64,000 nt of DNA from Bhargavaea cecembensis DSE10 (GCF_000348905.1 NZ_AOFT01000005.1:62001-126000); one strand, 5' to 3'. Counted from the first letter of the stretch, positions 55,533 through 64,000 are shown. A program made the numbers and translations. Notes: generated by a model from the sequence alone, not told the origin.

Positions 55533-56108
55533 CTATTTCCGCGGGATAAGGATCTCGAGTTCAATTTCATCCTGCGGAAGATTGATTTCCTTCGCCCTCA
55601 CCTGGATGCCCCCAGATACGGGCAGCCTGGAAAGGTCAATAAACAGTTCTTCCTCCTTCGGCCTGACGACCATCCAGGCCGGCAGACCGACCGTATCGCC
55701 AAGAAGCTTCAGGATCGTGGATGGCGGAATCGTCAGGTTGCCGACTTCCACCGATTTCTGCTTGAGTGACAGGTTGCCGTCTTCAAGCACTACCGGCTCA
55801 AAATGCATCATGACCGGCAATTGGACGGCAAACACCGTCAGCTCGGATACGAGGAGCACATCATCCTCAAATTCAAGCGTAACCGGAATCCGGTCGTTGT
55901 TGATCGCCTGACGGATATACGTATTGGCGATTCCCTCCAGGTCATCCCGGGTCGCCGTCACGGTCAGCCTGTCCACTTCACTGCCGGCCGGGGCGGCCTC
56001 AGGGAGCGGGGTCCCATCGACCGGCCGGCTGATCCAGAACACGAACACCAGGACGCCGGTTACGATCAGCGCTGCCAAAAGAAAAAACGCGATTTTCCAC
56101 TTGTTCAC
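55533..56108 (-). CDS. ypmS: YpmS-like DUF2140 protein
   Basis: 191 residues: one N-terminal membrane anchor (about 5-28) and an extracytoplasmic beta-rich domain ([26 protein letters not shown]-type segments). GTG 56108 is chosen because GAGAGGTGG precedes it. It lies beside a lipoprotein SGNH hydrolase, as ypmS-ypmR do in B. subtilis; a role in envelope lipids is speculative. Confidence 0.82.
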   Translation of the reverse strand: MNKWKIAFFLLAALIVTGVLVFVFWISRPVDGTPLPEAAPAGSEVDRLTVTATRDDLEGIANTYIRQAINNDRIPVTLEFEDDVLLVSELTVFAVQLPVMMHFEPVVLEDGNLSLKQKSVEVGNLTIPPSTILKLLGDTVGLPAWMVVRPKEEELFIDLSRLPVSGGIQVRAKEINLPQDEIELEILIPRK

Positions 56109-56122
56109 CCGGCATCCACCTC

Positions 56123-56929
56123 TCAAAATTCCAATTCCCCACCGGATAGTCGGTTCAAACCGCAACGGGACAGGGATTCCATAATCCTGTCCGTCATACG
56201 GCTGTACCCCTTACTGTTCGGATGGAAAAAGTCAGTGTGATAGACAAGATCCCGGTTGGAGACGAACAGGTCGTCTACCGGGACAAAACACGCCCGCCCG
56301 TCCGCAACCGCCGCATCCTCGAGGACGGCGTTCCATTCTGAAAGGATCCCGTCAAATTCGCTTTCTTCATCGGTTACGACCGTCAGCGGGTTATACAGCC
56401 CGAGGATGATGAGCACCGCATCCGGATTGGCTCTCCGTACCTGGAAGAGCGAGGTCGAGAGCCGGTCCATGAACGGTTCAAGCTTCCCTTCAAACGCTTT
56501 CGCGTCCAGGTTAAACAAATCCTGCTTTACAACCTTCATCAGGTCGTTGCCGCCGATTGTCAGAGTCAGGATATCGGCTTCCGCAACGGCCTCGCGGACC
56601 CTGGGATCAGAAAGCTGCTGTTCGAGCTGATCGCTGCGGCGTCCCCTTTTTGCCAGGTTTTGGATTTCTACGTCTTTGACGCCTTTCCACTCCTCCATCC
56701 TAACCGCGAGACGCCCGACGTATCCTTCCCGTTTTCGTTCATCGCCGACTCCCTGGGTAAGGGAGTCACCGAGCCCGACCAGCACGACGGTTCTCGGTGC
56801 AAAGGTCGGCGGCACCTCGTATTCTCCGAAGCCGCTTTCTTCAATCTCTCCGAAACCGCCCGGCTCGCCCCTCTGGATGCATCCGGACAGGAAAAGGACC
56901 GCGGCAAGCATCCAAATCCATTTTTTCAT
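56123..56929 (-). CDS. ypmR: SGNH/GDSL-type lipase-like lipoprotein (YpmR)
   Basis: 268 residues with signal peptide and lipobox LSGC. SGNH blocks are visible: block I LGDSLTQGVGD, block III GGNDL, and block V FFHPNSKGY with the catalytic histidine. It is an esterase or lipase anchored outside the membrane; the substrate is unknown. ATG 56929 follows GGGGAATAG. Next to ypmS. Confidence 0.9.
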   Translation of the reverse strand: MKKWIWMLAAVLFLSGCIQRGEPGGFGEIEESGFGEYEVPPTFAPRTVVLVGLGDSLTQGVGDERKREGYVGRLAVRMEEWKGVKDVEIQNLAKRGRRSDQLEQQLSDPRVREAVAEADILTLTIGGNDLMKVVKQDLFNLDAKAFEGKLEPFMDRLSTSLFQVRRANPDAVLIILGLYNPLTVVTDEESEFDGILSEWNAVLEDAAVADGRACFVPVDDLFVSNRDLVYHTDFFHPNSKGYSRMTDRIMESLSRCGLNRLSGGELEF

Positions 56930-56952
56930 CTCTCTATTCCCCTTTTCCAAAC

Positions 56953-56979
56953 AAAAAACGGGGAACCTCCGGCTCCCCG
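56953..56979 (-). terminator. Terminator of degV
   Basis: Minus strand CGGGGAG...TTCCCCG stem then TTTTTTG. Confidence 0.78.
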
Positions 56980-56989
56980 CCTTCCATGC

Positions 56990-57829
56990 TCAATCCCAGT
57001 AATACATGAATCCGATTGCACCGGGACCAGTATGGGTACTGATGACGGGTGAGGTGAACATCAGCTTGACGTCATTGAAACCGTCTTCTTCGATCAATTG
57101 CTTGAGCGGGGCCGCCATTGCCAGGCCGTTAGCATGGGAGATGCCGACCGCCCGGAGCTTTTTGCCGACCGTCTGCTCCTTGAAATCTTTGAACAGCTGG
57201 CGGACGACCTGCTTATGGCTTCTGGCCTTCCCGACAGGCGTGTAGACACCGTCTTTCAGGGCTGCAATCGGCTTGATGTTCATCAGGGAACCGATCATTG
57301 CTTTCCCTTTTCCGATCCTGCCGCCCTTGACGAGGTTTTCAAGCGTATCCACCACCACATAAAGTGCAGTGTTTTTCCGGATGGTGTCAACACGTTCCAG
57401 GATTTCCCCGAAGTCTTTTCCTTCCTTCGCCATTTTGGCGGCTTCAAGCACCTGGAACGAAAGGCCGAAGGAGATAAACTCCGAATCAACGACTGTGACA
57501 TCGGCATCGGACAGTTCGGCCGCGGTACGTGCCGATTCAACGGTGCCGCTCATGCCGCCGGTCATATGAATGGAGAGGATCTTCCCGCCATCCTTTCCGA
57601 GACGCTCATACAGTTCCTTGAATATGCCGACGGGAGGCTGTGAGCTTTTCGGCAGCTCCTCGCTTTTTTCCATCATGTCCAGGAACTTTTCCGCAGTCAT
57701 GTCGACCTGATCGACATACGTCTTTCCGCCGATCTGGATGGAAAGCGGCACGACATGGATGCCGAGTTCGCGGACGGTCTCTTTGCTGATATCTGCTGTT
57801 GAGTCTGTTACGATATGGATAGTTGTCAT
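56990..57829 (-). CDS. DegV-family fatty-acid-binding protein
   Basis: 279 residues. MTTIHIVTDSTADI, FKTSQPP-like SSQPPVGIF, HMTGGMSGTVESA and the lid VKGGRIGKGKAMIGSLMNIKPI are DegV/FakB hallmarks. FakB proteins present fatty acids to the FakA kinase, feeding acyl-phosphate to PlsX/PlsY. ATG 57829 follows AGGGGCGA. Divergent from the hemolysin III gene. Confidence 0.92.
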   Translation of the reverse strand: MTTIHIVTDSTADISKETVRELGIHVVPLSIQIGGKTYVDQVDMTAEKFLDMMEKSEELPKSSQPPVGIFKELYERLGKDGGKILSIHMTGGMSGTVESARTAAELSDADVTVVDSEFISFGLSFQVLEAAKMAKEGKDFGEILERVDTIRKNTALYVVVDTLENLVKGGRIGKGKAMIGSLMNIKPIAALKDGVYTPVGKARSHKQVVRQLFKDFKEQTVGKKLRAVGISHANGLAMAAPLKQLIEEDGFNDVKLMFTSPVISTHTGPGAIGFMYYWD

Positions 57830-57922
57830 CTTGTCGCCCCTTAGATTGCGCTGATTCGCTTGCTGGTATTGGTGGTAAGAGAAGAATAGAATCCGGCGGA
57901 CGGCAAAGTCAAGGAAAGAGAG

Positions 57923-58561
57923 GTGGAGGCATTGGCCTTCGACTACAAGAATAAGAGGGAAGAATTGTGGAATGCCATCACGCACGGTCTGGGTTTCGTG
58001 CTGAGCATTCCGGCACTGATCTTCCTCATCCTGAAGGGCAGCGAGCACGGTTCGGCGCTCCACATTACCGCCTACACCATTTTCGGTGTCTCGATGCTCG
58101 TACTGTACCTCATGTCAACATTGCTTCATAGTATGCCGGCCAAATATAAGCGATTCTTTTCGATTCTCGACCATTCGTCCATTTATGTGCTGATTGCAGG
58201 AACGTACACCCCGCTGGTCCTGACCTCGCTCGGCGGGTCGCTCGGCTGGACCCTGTTCGGAATCGTATGGGGACTCGCGGTACTGGGCATCCTGTTCAAG
58301 GTATTTTTTATTCACCGGTACGAAGCAGTTTCCCTCATCTTCTACATTGCGATGGGCTGGCTGATCATCTTCGCGATCCGGCCTCTCCATGCGGTGATTG
58401 GCACCGAAGGGATCGCTTTGCTTGTCATCGGCGGGCTGCTGTATACCGTCGGCTCCATTTTTTATGCATGGCGCAAGATTCCCTACAACCATGCCATCTG
58501 GCATCTGTTTGTGATCGGCGGCAGCGCCGCGATGTATTTCTCCATCTTGCTTTATGCCTGA
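57923..58561 (+). CDS. yplQ: Hemolysin III / PAQR family membrane protein (YplQ)
   Basis: 212 residues with seven membrane helices. NAITHGLGFVLSIPAL, STLLHSMPAKYKRFFSILDHSSIYVLIAGTYTP and HAIWHLFVIGGS carry the conserved His/Asp/Ser residues of the PAQR/HlyIII fold, thought to bind zinc as a hydrolase. Starts at GTG 57923 or TTG 57932; neither has ideal spacing. It sits among the yplQ-plsC-dfrA-thyA cluster known from B. subtilis. Confidence 0.9.
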   Translation: MEALAFDYKNKREELWNAITHGLGFVLSIPALIFLILKGSEHGSALHITAYTIFGVSMLVLYLMSTLLHSMPAKYKRFFSILDHSSIYVLIAGTYTPLVLTSLGGSLGWTLFGIVWGLAVLGILFKVFFIHRYEAVSLIFYIAMGWLIIFAIRPLHAVIGTEGIALLVIGGLLYTVGSIFYAWRKIPYNHAIWHLFVIGGSAAMYFSILLYA

Positions 58562-58564
58562 TCG

Positions 58565-58590
58565 GCAGCCGGATTTCCGGCTGCTTTTTC
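58565..58590 (+). terminator. Terminator of yplQ
   Basis: GCAGCCGGA-TT-TCCGGCTGC then TTTTTCATTTT; lies between convergent yplQ and plsC. Confidence 0.85.
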
Positions 58591-58602
58591 ATTTTGCCGG
58601 AT

Positions 58603-59367
58603 TTACGCCGTCCTGCCTGGCTCCTGCTGCCGTTTCCGGGCGGCTCTCGCAGCTGTTGCTTCATGGATCCGTCCCTGAACAAGTCCGGTGATTTCAGTCG
58701 CGGAACGGTCAAGAATCTCCTGATGACTGACCGCTTCCAGGACATCGACCGTAACATGCGCCGGCCGGATCCTGTTGTTGTTCTGCTCCATGATTTCGGA
58801 GGTGCCGTGGATGGCGACCGGAACAATCGGTACGCCACCCTCCGTCGCAATGCGGACAAAACCGGTCTTAAAATCTCCAGGAATCCCACCGCGGCTCCTC
58901 GTCCCCTCCGGGAAGATAAGCATGGAATGCCCCGAGCGGAGCTTTCCCGCCATTTCACGTATGGAACGGACAGCGCTGCGCCTGTTCGAACGGTCAATGA
59001 ACACACAATTCATTTCTTCCATCCAATCCCGGATGACCGGCAGCTTCCTGACTTCCTCTTTCGACATGAATCCGAACGGCTTGGGGAGATGCGCGATCAG
59101 GACAGGGATATCGAAGTTCCCTTCGTGGTTGCTGACGAACAGCACCGGCCCGTCCGGCAATGTTCCCCGGATTGTCATCCGGATCTCACTGTTTGTCCTC
59201 CGCAAAATGCCGGACGCCCACTTTCTCGGCTCCCTGCTGATTGTGTCGGCAAGATTTTGAGCAGAAGCATTTCCCTTCATCCGGCGGACCTGCCTGAGGG
59301 CAGGAATGGAAAATGGCAGGTAGCCGAACAGGTACCCATATGTCCGGATGGATCGCATGACGTTCAA
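58603..59367 (-). CDS. plsC: 1-acyl-sn-glycerol-3-phosphate acyltransferase
   Basis: 254 residues of the PlsC family. The acyltransferase HX4D motif is NHEGNFD, and FPEGTRSRGG and VPIVPVAIHG follow. It makes phosphatidic acid from lysophosphatidate, the step after PlsY. TTG 59367 overlaps the dfrA stop (TTGA) and follows GGAAGG; ATG 59358 is the alternative. Confidence 0.9.
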   Translation of the reverse strand: MNVMRSIRTYGYLFGYLPFSIPALRQVRRMKGNASAQNLADTISREPRKWASGILRRTNSEIRMTIRGTLPDGPVLFVSNHEGNFDIPVLIAHLPKPFGFMSKEEVRKLPVIRDWMEEMNCVFIDRSNRRSAVRSIREMAGKLRSGHSMLIFPEGTRSRGGIPGDFKTGFVRIATEGGVPIVPVAIHGTSEIMEQNNNRIRPAHVTVDVLEAVSHQEILDRSATEITGLVQGRIHEATAARAARKRQQEPGRTA

Positions 59368-59855
59368 AGCGTCTGCTTCCTTTCATATACCCGGTAGTCA
59401 TATGCAATGCCGTCGTCGGACTGATGTTCCTCGGACCGGGAAACGAGGACCCAGTCTTCCCTGTATTCAGGGAAATACGTATCCCCCTCGAACGGCTGTT
59501 TCACGAGTGTGACATAGAGCCGGTCGGCCTGGTCCATCAGTTCATTGAACAGGCCTGCGCCTCCGATCACCATCACTTCCGGCGCGTATTCCCTTGCCCG
59601 GTTAACCGCGTCACCAACAGTGTTCACGACGACCGCCCCATCGGCCTGGTAGTCGGAATTGCGCGTGACGACGATATTCAGGCGCCCGGGGAGCGGACGG
59701 CCGATCGATTCGAACGTTTTGCGCCCCATGACCATCGCCTTGCCCATCGTCTGTTTTTTAAAATAAGCCAGGTCACCCGGCAGATGCCATGGCAGCTGAT
59801 TGTCTTTTCCGATCACGAGATTCGGATCGTGTGCCACAATATAGGAAATCATCAT
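59364..59855 (-). CDS. dfrA: Dihydrofolate reductase
   Basis: 163 residues. MISYIVAHDPNLVIGKDNQLPWHLPGDLAYFK is the DHFR N-terminus with the catalytic acidic residue in the PGDLAYF helix; MGRKTFESIGRPLPGR and VIGGAGLF form the NADPH site. It regenerates tetrahydrofolate used by ThyA. AGGAGG precedes tandem ATGs at 59855 and 59852. It lies 15 bp after thyA. Confidence 0.97.
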   Translation of the reverse strand: MMISYIVAHDPNLVIGKDNQLPWHLPGDLAYFKKQTMGKAMVMGRKTFESIGRPLPGRLNIVVTRNSDYQADGAVVVNTVGDAVNRAREYAPEVMVIGGAGLFNELMDQADRLYVTLVKQPFEGDTYFPEYREDWVLVSRSEEHQSDDGIAYDYRVYERKQTL

Positions 59856-59870
59856 TTATCCTCCTTTAGG

Positions 59871-60815
59871 TCAGACCGCGATCGGCGCTTTGATTTTCGG
59901 ATGCGGATCGTATCCTTCCACGCGGATATCCGAAGTTTCCAGCTCGAAAATGGATTTGCCGTCAGCATCAATGGCAAGTGACGGCAACTGTCTGGGTTCG
60001 CGGGAAAGCTGCTCGTTCACCTGGTCGAAGTGGTTGGAGTAGATATGCGCATCACCGAGTGTATGGACGAACTCACCCAGCTGGAGGCCTGTCTCACGGG
60101 CGATCAGATGGGTCAGAAGCGCATAGGAAGCAATGTTGAATGGCACACCAAGGAAAACATCCGCACTCCGCTGGTAAAGCTGGCAGGAGAGCCTGCCGTC
60201 TGCAACATAGAACTGGAACAGGGTGTGGCATGGCGGCAGGGCCATGTCCTCCACCTCCGCCGGGTTCCAGGCGCTCACGATATGGCGCCGGGAATCGGGG
60301 GTGGTTTGGATGGACTCTATGACGTTCTTGAGCTGGTCGATCGTTCCGCCCCGGCCGTCCGGCCAGGAGCGCCACTGCCTTCCGTATACCGGCCCAAGGT
60401 CCCCGTAGGCTTCCGCGAACCGGTCATCGGACAGAATCTTTCCACGGAACTTGTCCATTTCATGATCAAGGACTTCTTTAAATGCCGGATCCTTTGCTGC
60501 CCTCCGGCCGAAATCAGCCATGTCAGGACCGCTGTATTCACCGCTTTTCACGAATTTCTCAAATGCCCAATCATCCCAAATGGGGTTTTTCTCTTCAATC
60601 AGTGTACGGACGTTCGTGTCCCCCTTGATAAACCAGAGGAGTTCCGAAACGATCAGGCGGAAAGCCGTTTTTTTCGTCGTCATGAGGGGGAACCCATCGC
60701 TCAGGTCGAACCGCATCTGATGGCCGAAAATGCTCCGTGTCCCGGTGCCCGTGCGGTCCCCTTTGTCTGTTCCGTTCTCCATGATCGTTCTGCAAAGCTG
60801 CAGGTATTGTTCCAT
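59871..60815 (-). CDS. thyA: Thymidylate synthase
   Basis: 314 residues, the longer Lactobacillus-type ThyA rather than the 264-residue ThyB of B. subtilis; an insert occupies about residues 90-145. The catalytic cysteine is in [12 protein letters not shown], and [18 protein letters not shown] and [19 protein letters not shown] are signature regions. It makes dTMP and dihydrofolate, which DfrA recycles. Confidence 0.97.
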   Translation of the reverse strand: MEQYLQLCRTIMENGTDKGDRTGTGTRSIFGHQMRFDLSDGFPLMTTKKTAFRLIVSELLWFIKGDTNVRTLIEEKNPIWDDWAFEKFVKSGEYSGPDMADFGRRAAKDPAFKEVLDHEMDKFRGKILSDDRFAEAYGDLGPVYGRQWRSWPDGRGGTIDQLKNVIESIQTTPDSRRHIVSAWNPAEVEDMALPPCHTLFQFYVADGRLSCQLYQRSADVFLGVPFNIASYALLTHLIARETGLQLGEFVHTLGDAHIYSNHFDQVNEQLSREPRQLPSLAIDADGKSIFELETSDIRVEGYDPHPKIKAPIAV

Positions 60816-60937
60816 TGTTCTAACCTCCCATGGCCCGTGTCCGGACCGTACTTAATGCAGGATTTATATGTAGGTCATCTTTCCCGGAAAAGCCTGTTTC
60901 CTCACATCTTATTGTACGGGAGAACGGGACGGGAATA

Positions 60938-60979
60938 AAGAAAAGACCCGACCGGGAATCAAGTCCCAATCGGATCTTT
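60938..60979 (-). terminator. Terminator of ypjP
   Basis: Minus strand AAGATCCGATTGGGA pairs imperfectly with TCCCGGTCGGGTCTT, then TTCTTTATT. Confidence 0.75.
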
Positions 60980-61562
60980 ATGACAGCCATTTAGGGGGTG
61001 TGTTCTTTGACCAGAAGATATCGCCAAGCTCAATATGGCGGCTGTAGCCGTCTTCTGAGGTGTGGTAATGGAAGTTGAAATAGTAACCGTCAAGCGGACG
61101 CTTGTCCGTGCGCACGTGGAAGCGGATCAGGTCCTTCCCGCTTTCTGTGTCGAAAATGTGAAAGATTTTTTCAGAGTAACCGCCGGCAGGCTGCTCGCTG
61201 ATGGAAAGTGAGCGGACCGCATCATCATCAATTGATGCAAGCGTCATCTCGATCGCTTCCTCGATTTTCGGGAAGATGACCTGGTCGAATTCATCGGAGA
61301 TGGCCGGGCCGATTTTCGAACCGAACTTCTCGTATGACTGATTCCGCGCCGCTGCTTTTGCCTTTTCGGCAAACGGCTCTTCATCCGCTTCTGTGATTGT
61401 TGACGGCAGTTCGGCCGCAACAGCGGTCCCGGTACTGCCCGCGATTTCTTTCTGGCCCCGTTCATCCAGCAGCTGATCCCAGATTTCATGGCTCGGTGTG
61501 ATAAAGCCGAATGTAACGAGCGCCACGGCAGCCATCAAAGACTTCTGAATCCACTTCTTCAT
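60978..61562 (-). CDS. ypjP: YpjP-like protein
   Basis: 194 residues with an N-terminal signal or anchor segment (WIQKSLMAAVALVTFGF). IHIFDTESGKDLIRFHVRTDKRP-like and GYYFNFHYHTSEDGY, DIFWSKNTPPKWLS at the C-terminus match YpjP, which also neighbours thymidylate synthase in B. subtilis. ATG 61562 sits at the right distance from AGGGGG. Function unknown; exported or membrane-bound. Confidence 0.85.
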   Translation of the reverse strand: MKKWIQKSLMAAVALVTFGFITPSHEIWDQLLDERGQKEIAGSTGTAVAAELPSTITEADEEPFAEKAKAAARNQSYEKFGSKIGPAISDEFDQVIFPKIEEAIEMTLASIDDDAVRSLSISEQPAGGYSEKIFHIFDTESGKDLIRFHVRTDKRPLDGYYFNFHYHTSEDGYSRHIELGDIFWSKNTPPKWLS

Positions 61563-61697
61563 GGTCATCCCCCTGTTTTTTCTAATAACCGGCAGCCTTA
61601 AGCAGCTGTTATGTATAGTGGTTTCCTTCTCGCTGTTTTCATTGTACAATAGACGAGGACTGAATATAAATAGTTCCCAAGCTCCAAAGGAGGTACA

Positions 61698-61778
61698 ATG
61701 ATGGACGCAAGCATCTGGATCGGAATCGGCTTCCTCGGGCTTCTTGCCTATCTGAGCTACTTCAACTTTACTCACTGA
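61698..61778 (+). CDS. 26-residue hydrophobic small protein
   Basis: A very short ORF with an excellent AAAGGAGG site 6 bp before ATG 61698: MMDASIWIGIGFLGLLAYLS then YFNFTH. It is a single membrane helix and is followed by a strong terminator, so it is likely real. Family not recognised. Confidence 0.6.
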   Translation: MMDASIWIGIGFLGLLAYLSYFNFTH

Positions 61779-61810
61779 TCAGCAATCAAATGCCCCCTTT
61801 CCGGGGAACA

Positions 61811-61845
61811 AGAAACTCCCTGAGCACATCGCTCAGGGAGTTTCT
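61811..61845. terminator. Bidirectional terminator
   Basis: AGAAACTCCCTGAG-N6-CTCAGGGAGTTTCT between the small hydrophobic ORF and the convergent gene, whose stop lies within the stem. Confidence 0.85.
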
Positions 61846-62099
61846 TCATGTTTCTCCTCGGTCTCCGCTGCTTTCCCGATCAGCCGGTTATAGGCCCCTT
61901 CTTCTTCCGACATTGCGGCGGACAGGATCTTATGCGTTGCAGACAGGTAAATGGCTGCGGCCTCAGAATTTCCGGACTCGGCCTCTTCGATTCCCTTCGG
62001 TATCTGTTCAAGAAGCAGTCTGATTTTTGCCCTCGTCCGCTCCCGTGCATCATGGATCTGATTCAGCCGTTCAAGTTCTTGTTCCAGGTGGTCACTCAT
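61833..62099 (-). CDS. Uncharacterised helical protein
   Basis: 88 residues (MSDHLEQELERLNQIHDARE...), highly charged and predicted all-helical, perhaps a coiled coil. ATG 62099 follows GGAGAGA; the frame is open upstream but unsupported. Family not recognised. Confidence 0.6.
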   Translation of the reverse strand: MSDHLEQELERLNQIHDARERTRAKIRLLLEQIPKGIEEAESGNSEAAAIYLSATHKILSAAMSEEEGAYNRLIGKAAETEEKHEETP

Positions 62100-62236
62100 A
62101 TCGGATCTCTCCTTCGGGAGGGGGCGCCGTCTGTAATGGCTGCGGCAACTCTCCAAAATTAGATGATTCAATTATACAAAAACAAACCGGTTTACTGGCA
62201 CTTGTAAGTTTTAATTTTCGTAGTATTCATCTTTAC

Positions 62237-62713
62237 TCAGGAATTCTTGAACATATCTGTAAGGGGACCGTTGTCTACATTCGGCATGAAGTAGCTGATT
62301 CCTGCTCCGGCAGCGACTGCCATGACGAGTGTCCAGACACCTACACTGAACAGCATCCAGGCCGTAACTCTCTTCCGATCTGAACCGAACGACATGGCTG
62401 CAAGCGCAGACAGATGCGACCCTACAAAAAACGGACCGATGAGAGCTAGGCCCGGCAGACCGTACCTGTCAAACAGACGTTTTGCCCGTTTGCTGCGCTT
62501 TGATTCCGTTTCTCTCCCGGTCTTCGAAGCCCGCCACTTTTTAACTTTGTCTACGAACACCACAAGAAGAACGACTGTAATCGCATTGCCGACAAAAGCC
62601 GTGATGGCCACTGGCACGGGGGATAGCCCGCCAATGATGCCAAGCGGCACCACGGTGAAAGTCTCAAAAAACGGCACGGCAGCTGCAATGAAAATGATGA
62701 GATAAGGTAACAG
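62237..62713 (-). CDS. Small multidrug-export-like membrane protein (PF06695 type)
   Basis: About 158 residues with four membrane helices. PFFETFTVVPLGIIGGLSPVPVAI, RYGLPGLALIGPFFVGSHLSA and FSVGVWTLVMAVAAGAG fit the COG2426 family. Homology needs the upstream segment LLPYLIIFIAAAVPFFE, yet no ATG, GTG or TTG lies in frame before it. AAGGAG is 9 bp before a CTG at 62713 (another CTG is at 62719), so a CTG start is likely. The conventional GTG at 62677 would cut off the first helix and has no ribosome-binding site. Confidence 0.75.
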   Translation of the reverse strand: MLPYLIIFIAAAVPFFETFTVVPLGIIGGLSPVPVAITAFVGNAITVVLLVVFVDKVKKWRASKTGRETESKRSKRAKRLFDRYGLPGLALIGPFFVGSHLSALAAMSFGSDRKRVTAWMLFSVGVWTLVMAVAAGAGISYFMPNVDNGPLTDMFKNS

Positions 62714-62869
62714 ATTCAGGCTCTCCTTTCTTTCGTTTGTTGTTATTGAATCGGCTGATCGGCTTCAACGATTCGGGAACGGCACCTCTCACTCCTTACT
62801 TATACATCACGGACCTGTCCCGTTACCAAAACTGCCGCACGGATTTCCGTGCGGCAGTTAAACCTATCA

Positions 62870-63652
62870 TCATATTTCAATATAACCGTAATGGAACTTT
62901 GTGTTGGGACGCTCGACCCTCGTGAATCCGTGCCGATCGAAGAGTTTAGACCGGTAATGGGCTTTCAGCACGACCCGCCTGCGGGCGACCCGGGCGGCCT
63001 CCCGGAAAAAACGGTCATCCGGCATATCGTGGACACCGGCAGAGCGCAGCGGCGCGAATGCGGCAGCTTCCTCGATGGCTTCCTCGAACATCGGATCAAG
63101 GTACACGATATCGTAGCTGTCTGTCTTACAGCTTTTCAGAAAATCGGCCGCACGGATATTCCGCACATCGATCCGGCGCATGGCATCCAGCACTTGATCC
63201 GGCGAATCGCTGTAAGTTGCGAGGCCCTGCCCGACAATATAGGAGACAATCGGATCGGCTTCACAGGCGGTCACATGACCGGAGGGGCCTGTGACAAACG
63301 AGGCGACGGTGCAGTCGGATGCAAGGCCCATCGTACAATCGAGGAAAGCATCTCCGGGCCTCAGACCGCACACATCGGCCATGGCATCATTTCCTCCGCC
63401 CTGGAGCCGCTTGATGCGGATCGCGGCAAGTCCCGGGTGGAAGAATAATGGCTTCACGTCCGGGTCTGTGTGGTACTCATACCGTTCCTTGCCGGCAACA
63501 ATAACCGGCCTTCCGAATTCTGAGATCAGCTTCCTGACAGAGCGTTTCTTACGCGGCACAAAGTCGGTGCCAAGTTCCCCGGCCACCTGCTCCGCAAGCC
63601 GGGCGCTCTCCGCGTCCGGGTGCTGGCCGGTTGTCACGACTGGCAGGTTCAC
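62870..63652 (-). CDS. Class I SAM-dependent methyltransferase-like protein (RsmJ/DUF548-like)
   Basis: 260 residues. A Rossmann methyltransferase core is suggested by DAFLDCTMGLASDCTVASFV (motif I region), VTACEADPIVSYIVGQGL (motif II acidic residue) and SYDIVYLDPMFEEAIE (DPMF motif IV, as in rRNA guanine methyltransferases of the RsmJ group). The N-terminal 80 residues are distinct. Its GTG start overlaps the bacilliredoxin stop (GTGA). An rRNA or tRNA substrate is inferred only. Confidence 0.75.
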   Translation of the reverse strand: MNLPVVTTGQHPDAESARLAEQVAGELGTDFVPRKKRSVRKLISEFGRPVIVAGKERYEYHTDPDVKPLFFHPGLAAIRIKRLQGGGNDAMADVCGLRPGDAFLDCTMGLASDCTVASFVTGPSGHVTACEADPIVSYIVGQGLATYSDSPDQVLDAMRRIDVRNIRAADFLKSCKTDSYDIVYLDPMFEEAIEEAAAFAPLRSAGVHDMPDDRFFREAARVARRRVVLKAHYRSKLFDRHGFTRVERPNTKFHYGYIEI

Positions 63653-64000
63653 TTCACCATCTGCCGGAGCACGCCGGAAATATGTGACTGGACCTGCTCC
63701 AGATCATGGTCCTCGATCTGTTCCCGAGGAATAAAGTACTTCAGCTCAGGCCCCTCAAGTACGGCAATGGATGGCGAACTCGGCGGCACTTCCTCAAAGT
63801 AGCCGCGCATTTTTTCCGTTGCTTCCCGGTCCTGGCCCGCGAATACCGTCACAAGATTGTCCGGTTTTTTGTCCAGTTCCTCGAGCGCTCCGGTCACCGC
63901 CGGACGCGCAAGCCCCGCTGCGCATCCGCAGACGGAGTTGATGACGACAAGTGATGTTCCTTCCGCCGACGCCATGAATGCGTCCACTTCCTCAGCTGTC
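63649..64000 (-). CDS. brxA: Bacilliredoxin BrxA (YphP), N-terminus outside the window
   Basis: The visible 117 residues run to the window edge; the frame stays open (TAEEVDAFM...), so about 25-30 N-terminal residues are missing. VVINSVCGCAAGLARPA has the CGC active site of bacilliredoxins, which remove bacillithiol from oxidised proteins. TVFAGQDREATEKMR and PSSPSIAVL are also YphP-like. Coupled to the methyltransferase gene. Confidence 0.93.
   Translation of the reverse strand, partial: TAEEVDAFMASAEGTSLVVINSVCGCAAGLARPAVTGALEELDKKPDNLVTVFAGQDREATEKMRGYFEEVPPSSPSIAVLEGPELKYFIPREQIEDHDLEQVQSHISGVLRQMVK

Overview
The window is chromosomal DNA from a high-GC member of the Bacillales. GC looks mid-50s by eye (not computed). 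Many gene clusters match Bacillus subtilis order: ccdA-ccdC-yneK, citB-yneP-yneQ-yneR-plsY-parE-parC, yojO-yojN-odhB-odhA-MATE, and msrB-msrA-ypmS-ypmR-degV-yplQ-plsC-dfrA-thyA-ypjP. The Staphylococcus-like MurG, the short DapB and the high GC point to Planococcaceae; a Bhargavaea-like genome is my best guess. A gerABC-type operon with a sigma-G-like promoter suggests spore-forming ancestry or ability. I see no rRNA, tRNA, insertion sequence, prophage or CRISPR.

Layout. 1-2.1 kb: end of argG, then argH. 2.3-4.2 kb: an SOS-boxed Y-family polymerase (UvrX type) and a YolD-like partner, separated by the first copy of an unusual 21-bp-phased repeat array. 4.3-7.8 kb: heterodimeric ABC exporter. 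8-10.3 kb: ccdA, a thioredoxin-like gene, ccdC, a dispersed stem-forming element and yneK. 10.4-13.1 kb: small proteins (DUF1659, DUF2922, YvrJ), a Sco copper chaperone, a lytic transglycosylase, a GlsB-type stress protein behind a sigma-B-like promoter, and a 35-residue membrane protein. 13.4-22.6 kb: aconitase, yneP/Q, yneR/plsY, then parE-parC with a LexA box. 22.6-24.9 kb: second repeat array, then dapA-dapB under a lysine riboswitch. 24.9-26.0 kb: a gene-poor stretch with one probably broken membrane-protein ORF. 26-29.2 kb: MarR regulator, short Spo0M-like protein, AI-2E-family permease, LCP transferase. 29.2-35.4 kb: msrA, an ABC-F ATPase, a DUF1232 protein, a cold-shock gene with a structured leader, a DUF1033 protein, xpaC-telA. 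35.4-43.1 kb: VWA/AAA+ pair (yojO/yojN), a DUF6501 protein, third repeat array, odhB-odhA. 43.4-49.6 kb: murG, MATE pump, ger operon. 49.6-64 kb: CAP-domain protein, a G3E GTPase, ctpA, deoD, yozE, msrB/msrA, ypmS/ypmR, degV, yplQ, plsC, dfrA, thyA, ypjP, small genes, a PF06695 membrane protein, a methyltransferase and a partial bacilliredoxin.

Functionally this is mostly housekeeping: arginine and lysine/DAP synthesis, TCA cycle (AcnA, OdhAB), chromosome segregation (ParE/ParC), cell envelope (PlsY, MurG, LCP, CAP), folate/thymidylate (DfrA, ThyA), and thiol/methionine redox repair (CcdA, Sco, MsrA x2, MsrB, BrxA). Regulation visible in the sequence includes two LexA boxes, a lysine riboswitch, sigma-B-like and sigma-G-like promoters, a cold-shock leader and a MarR operator. 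The most unusual signal is the repeat family at about 3.7, 22.7 and 38.6 kb. Each copy has 12-bp units every 21 bp (two helical turns) that run in one orientation and then flip to the other.
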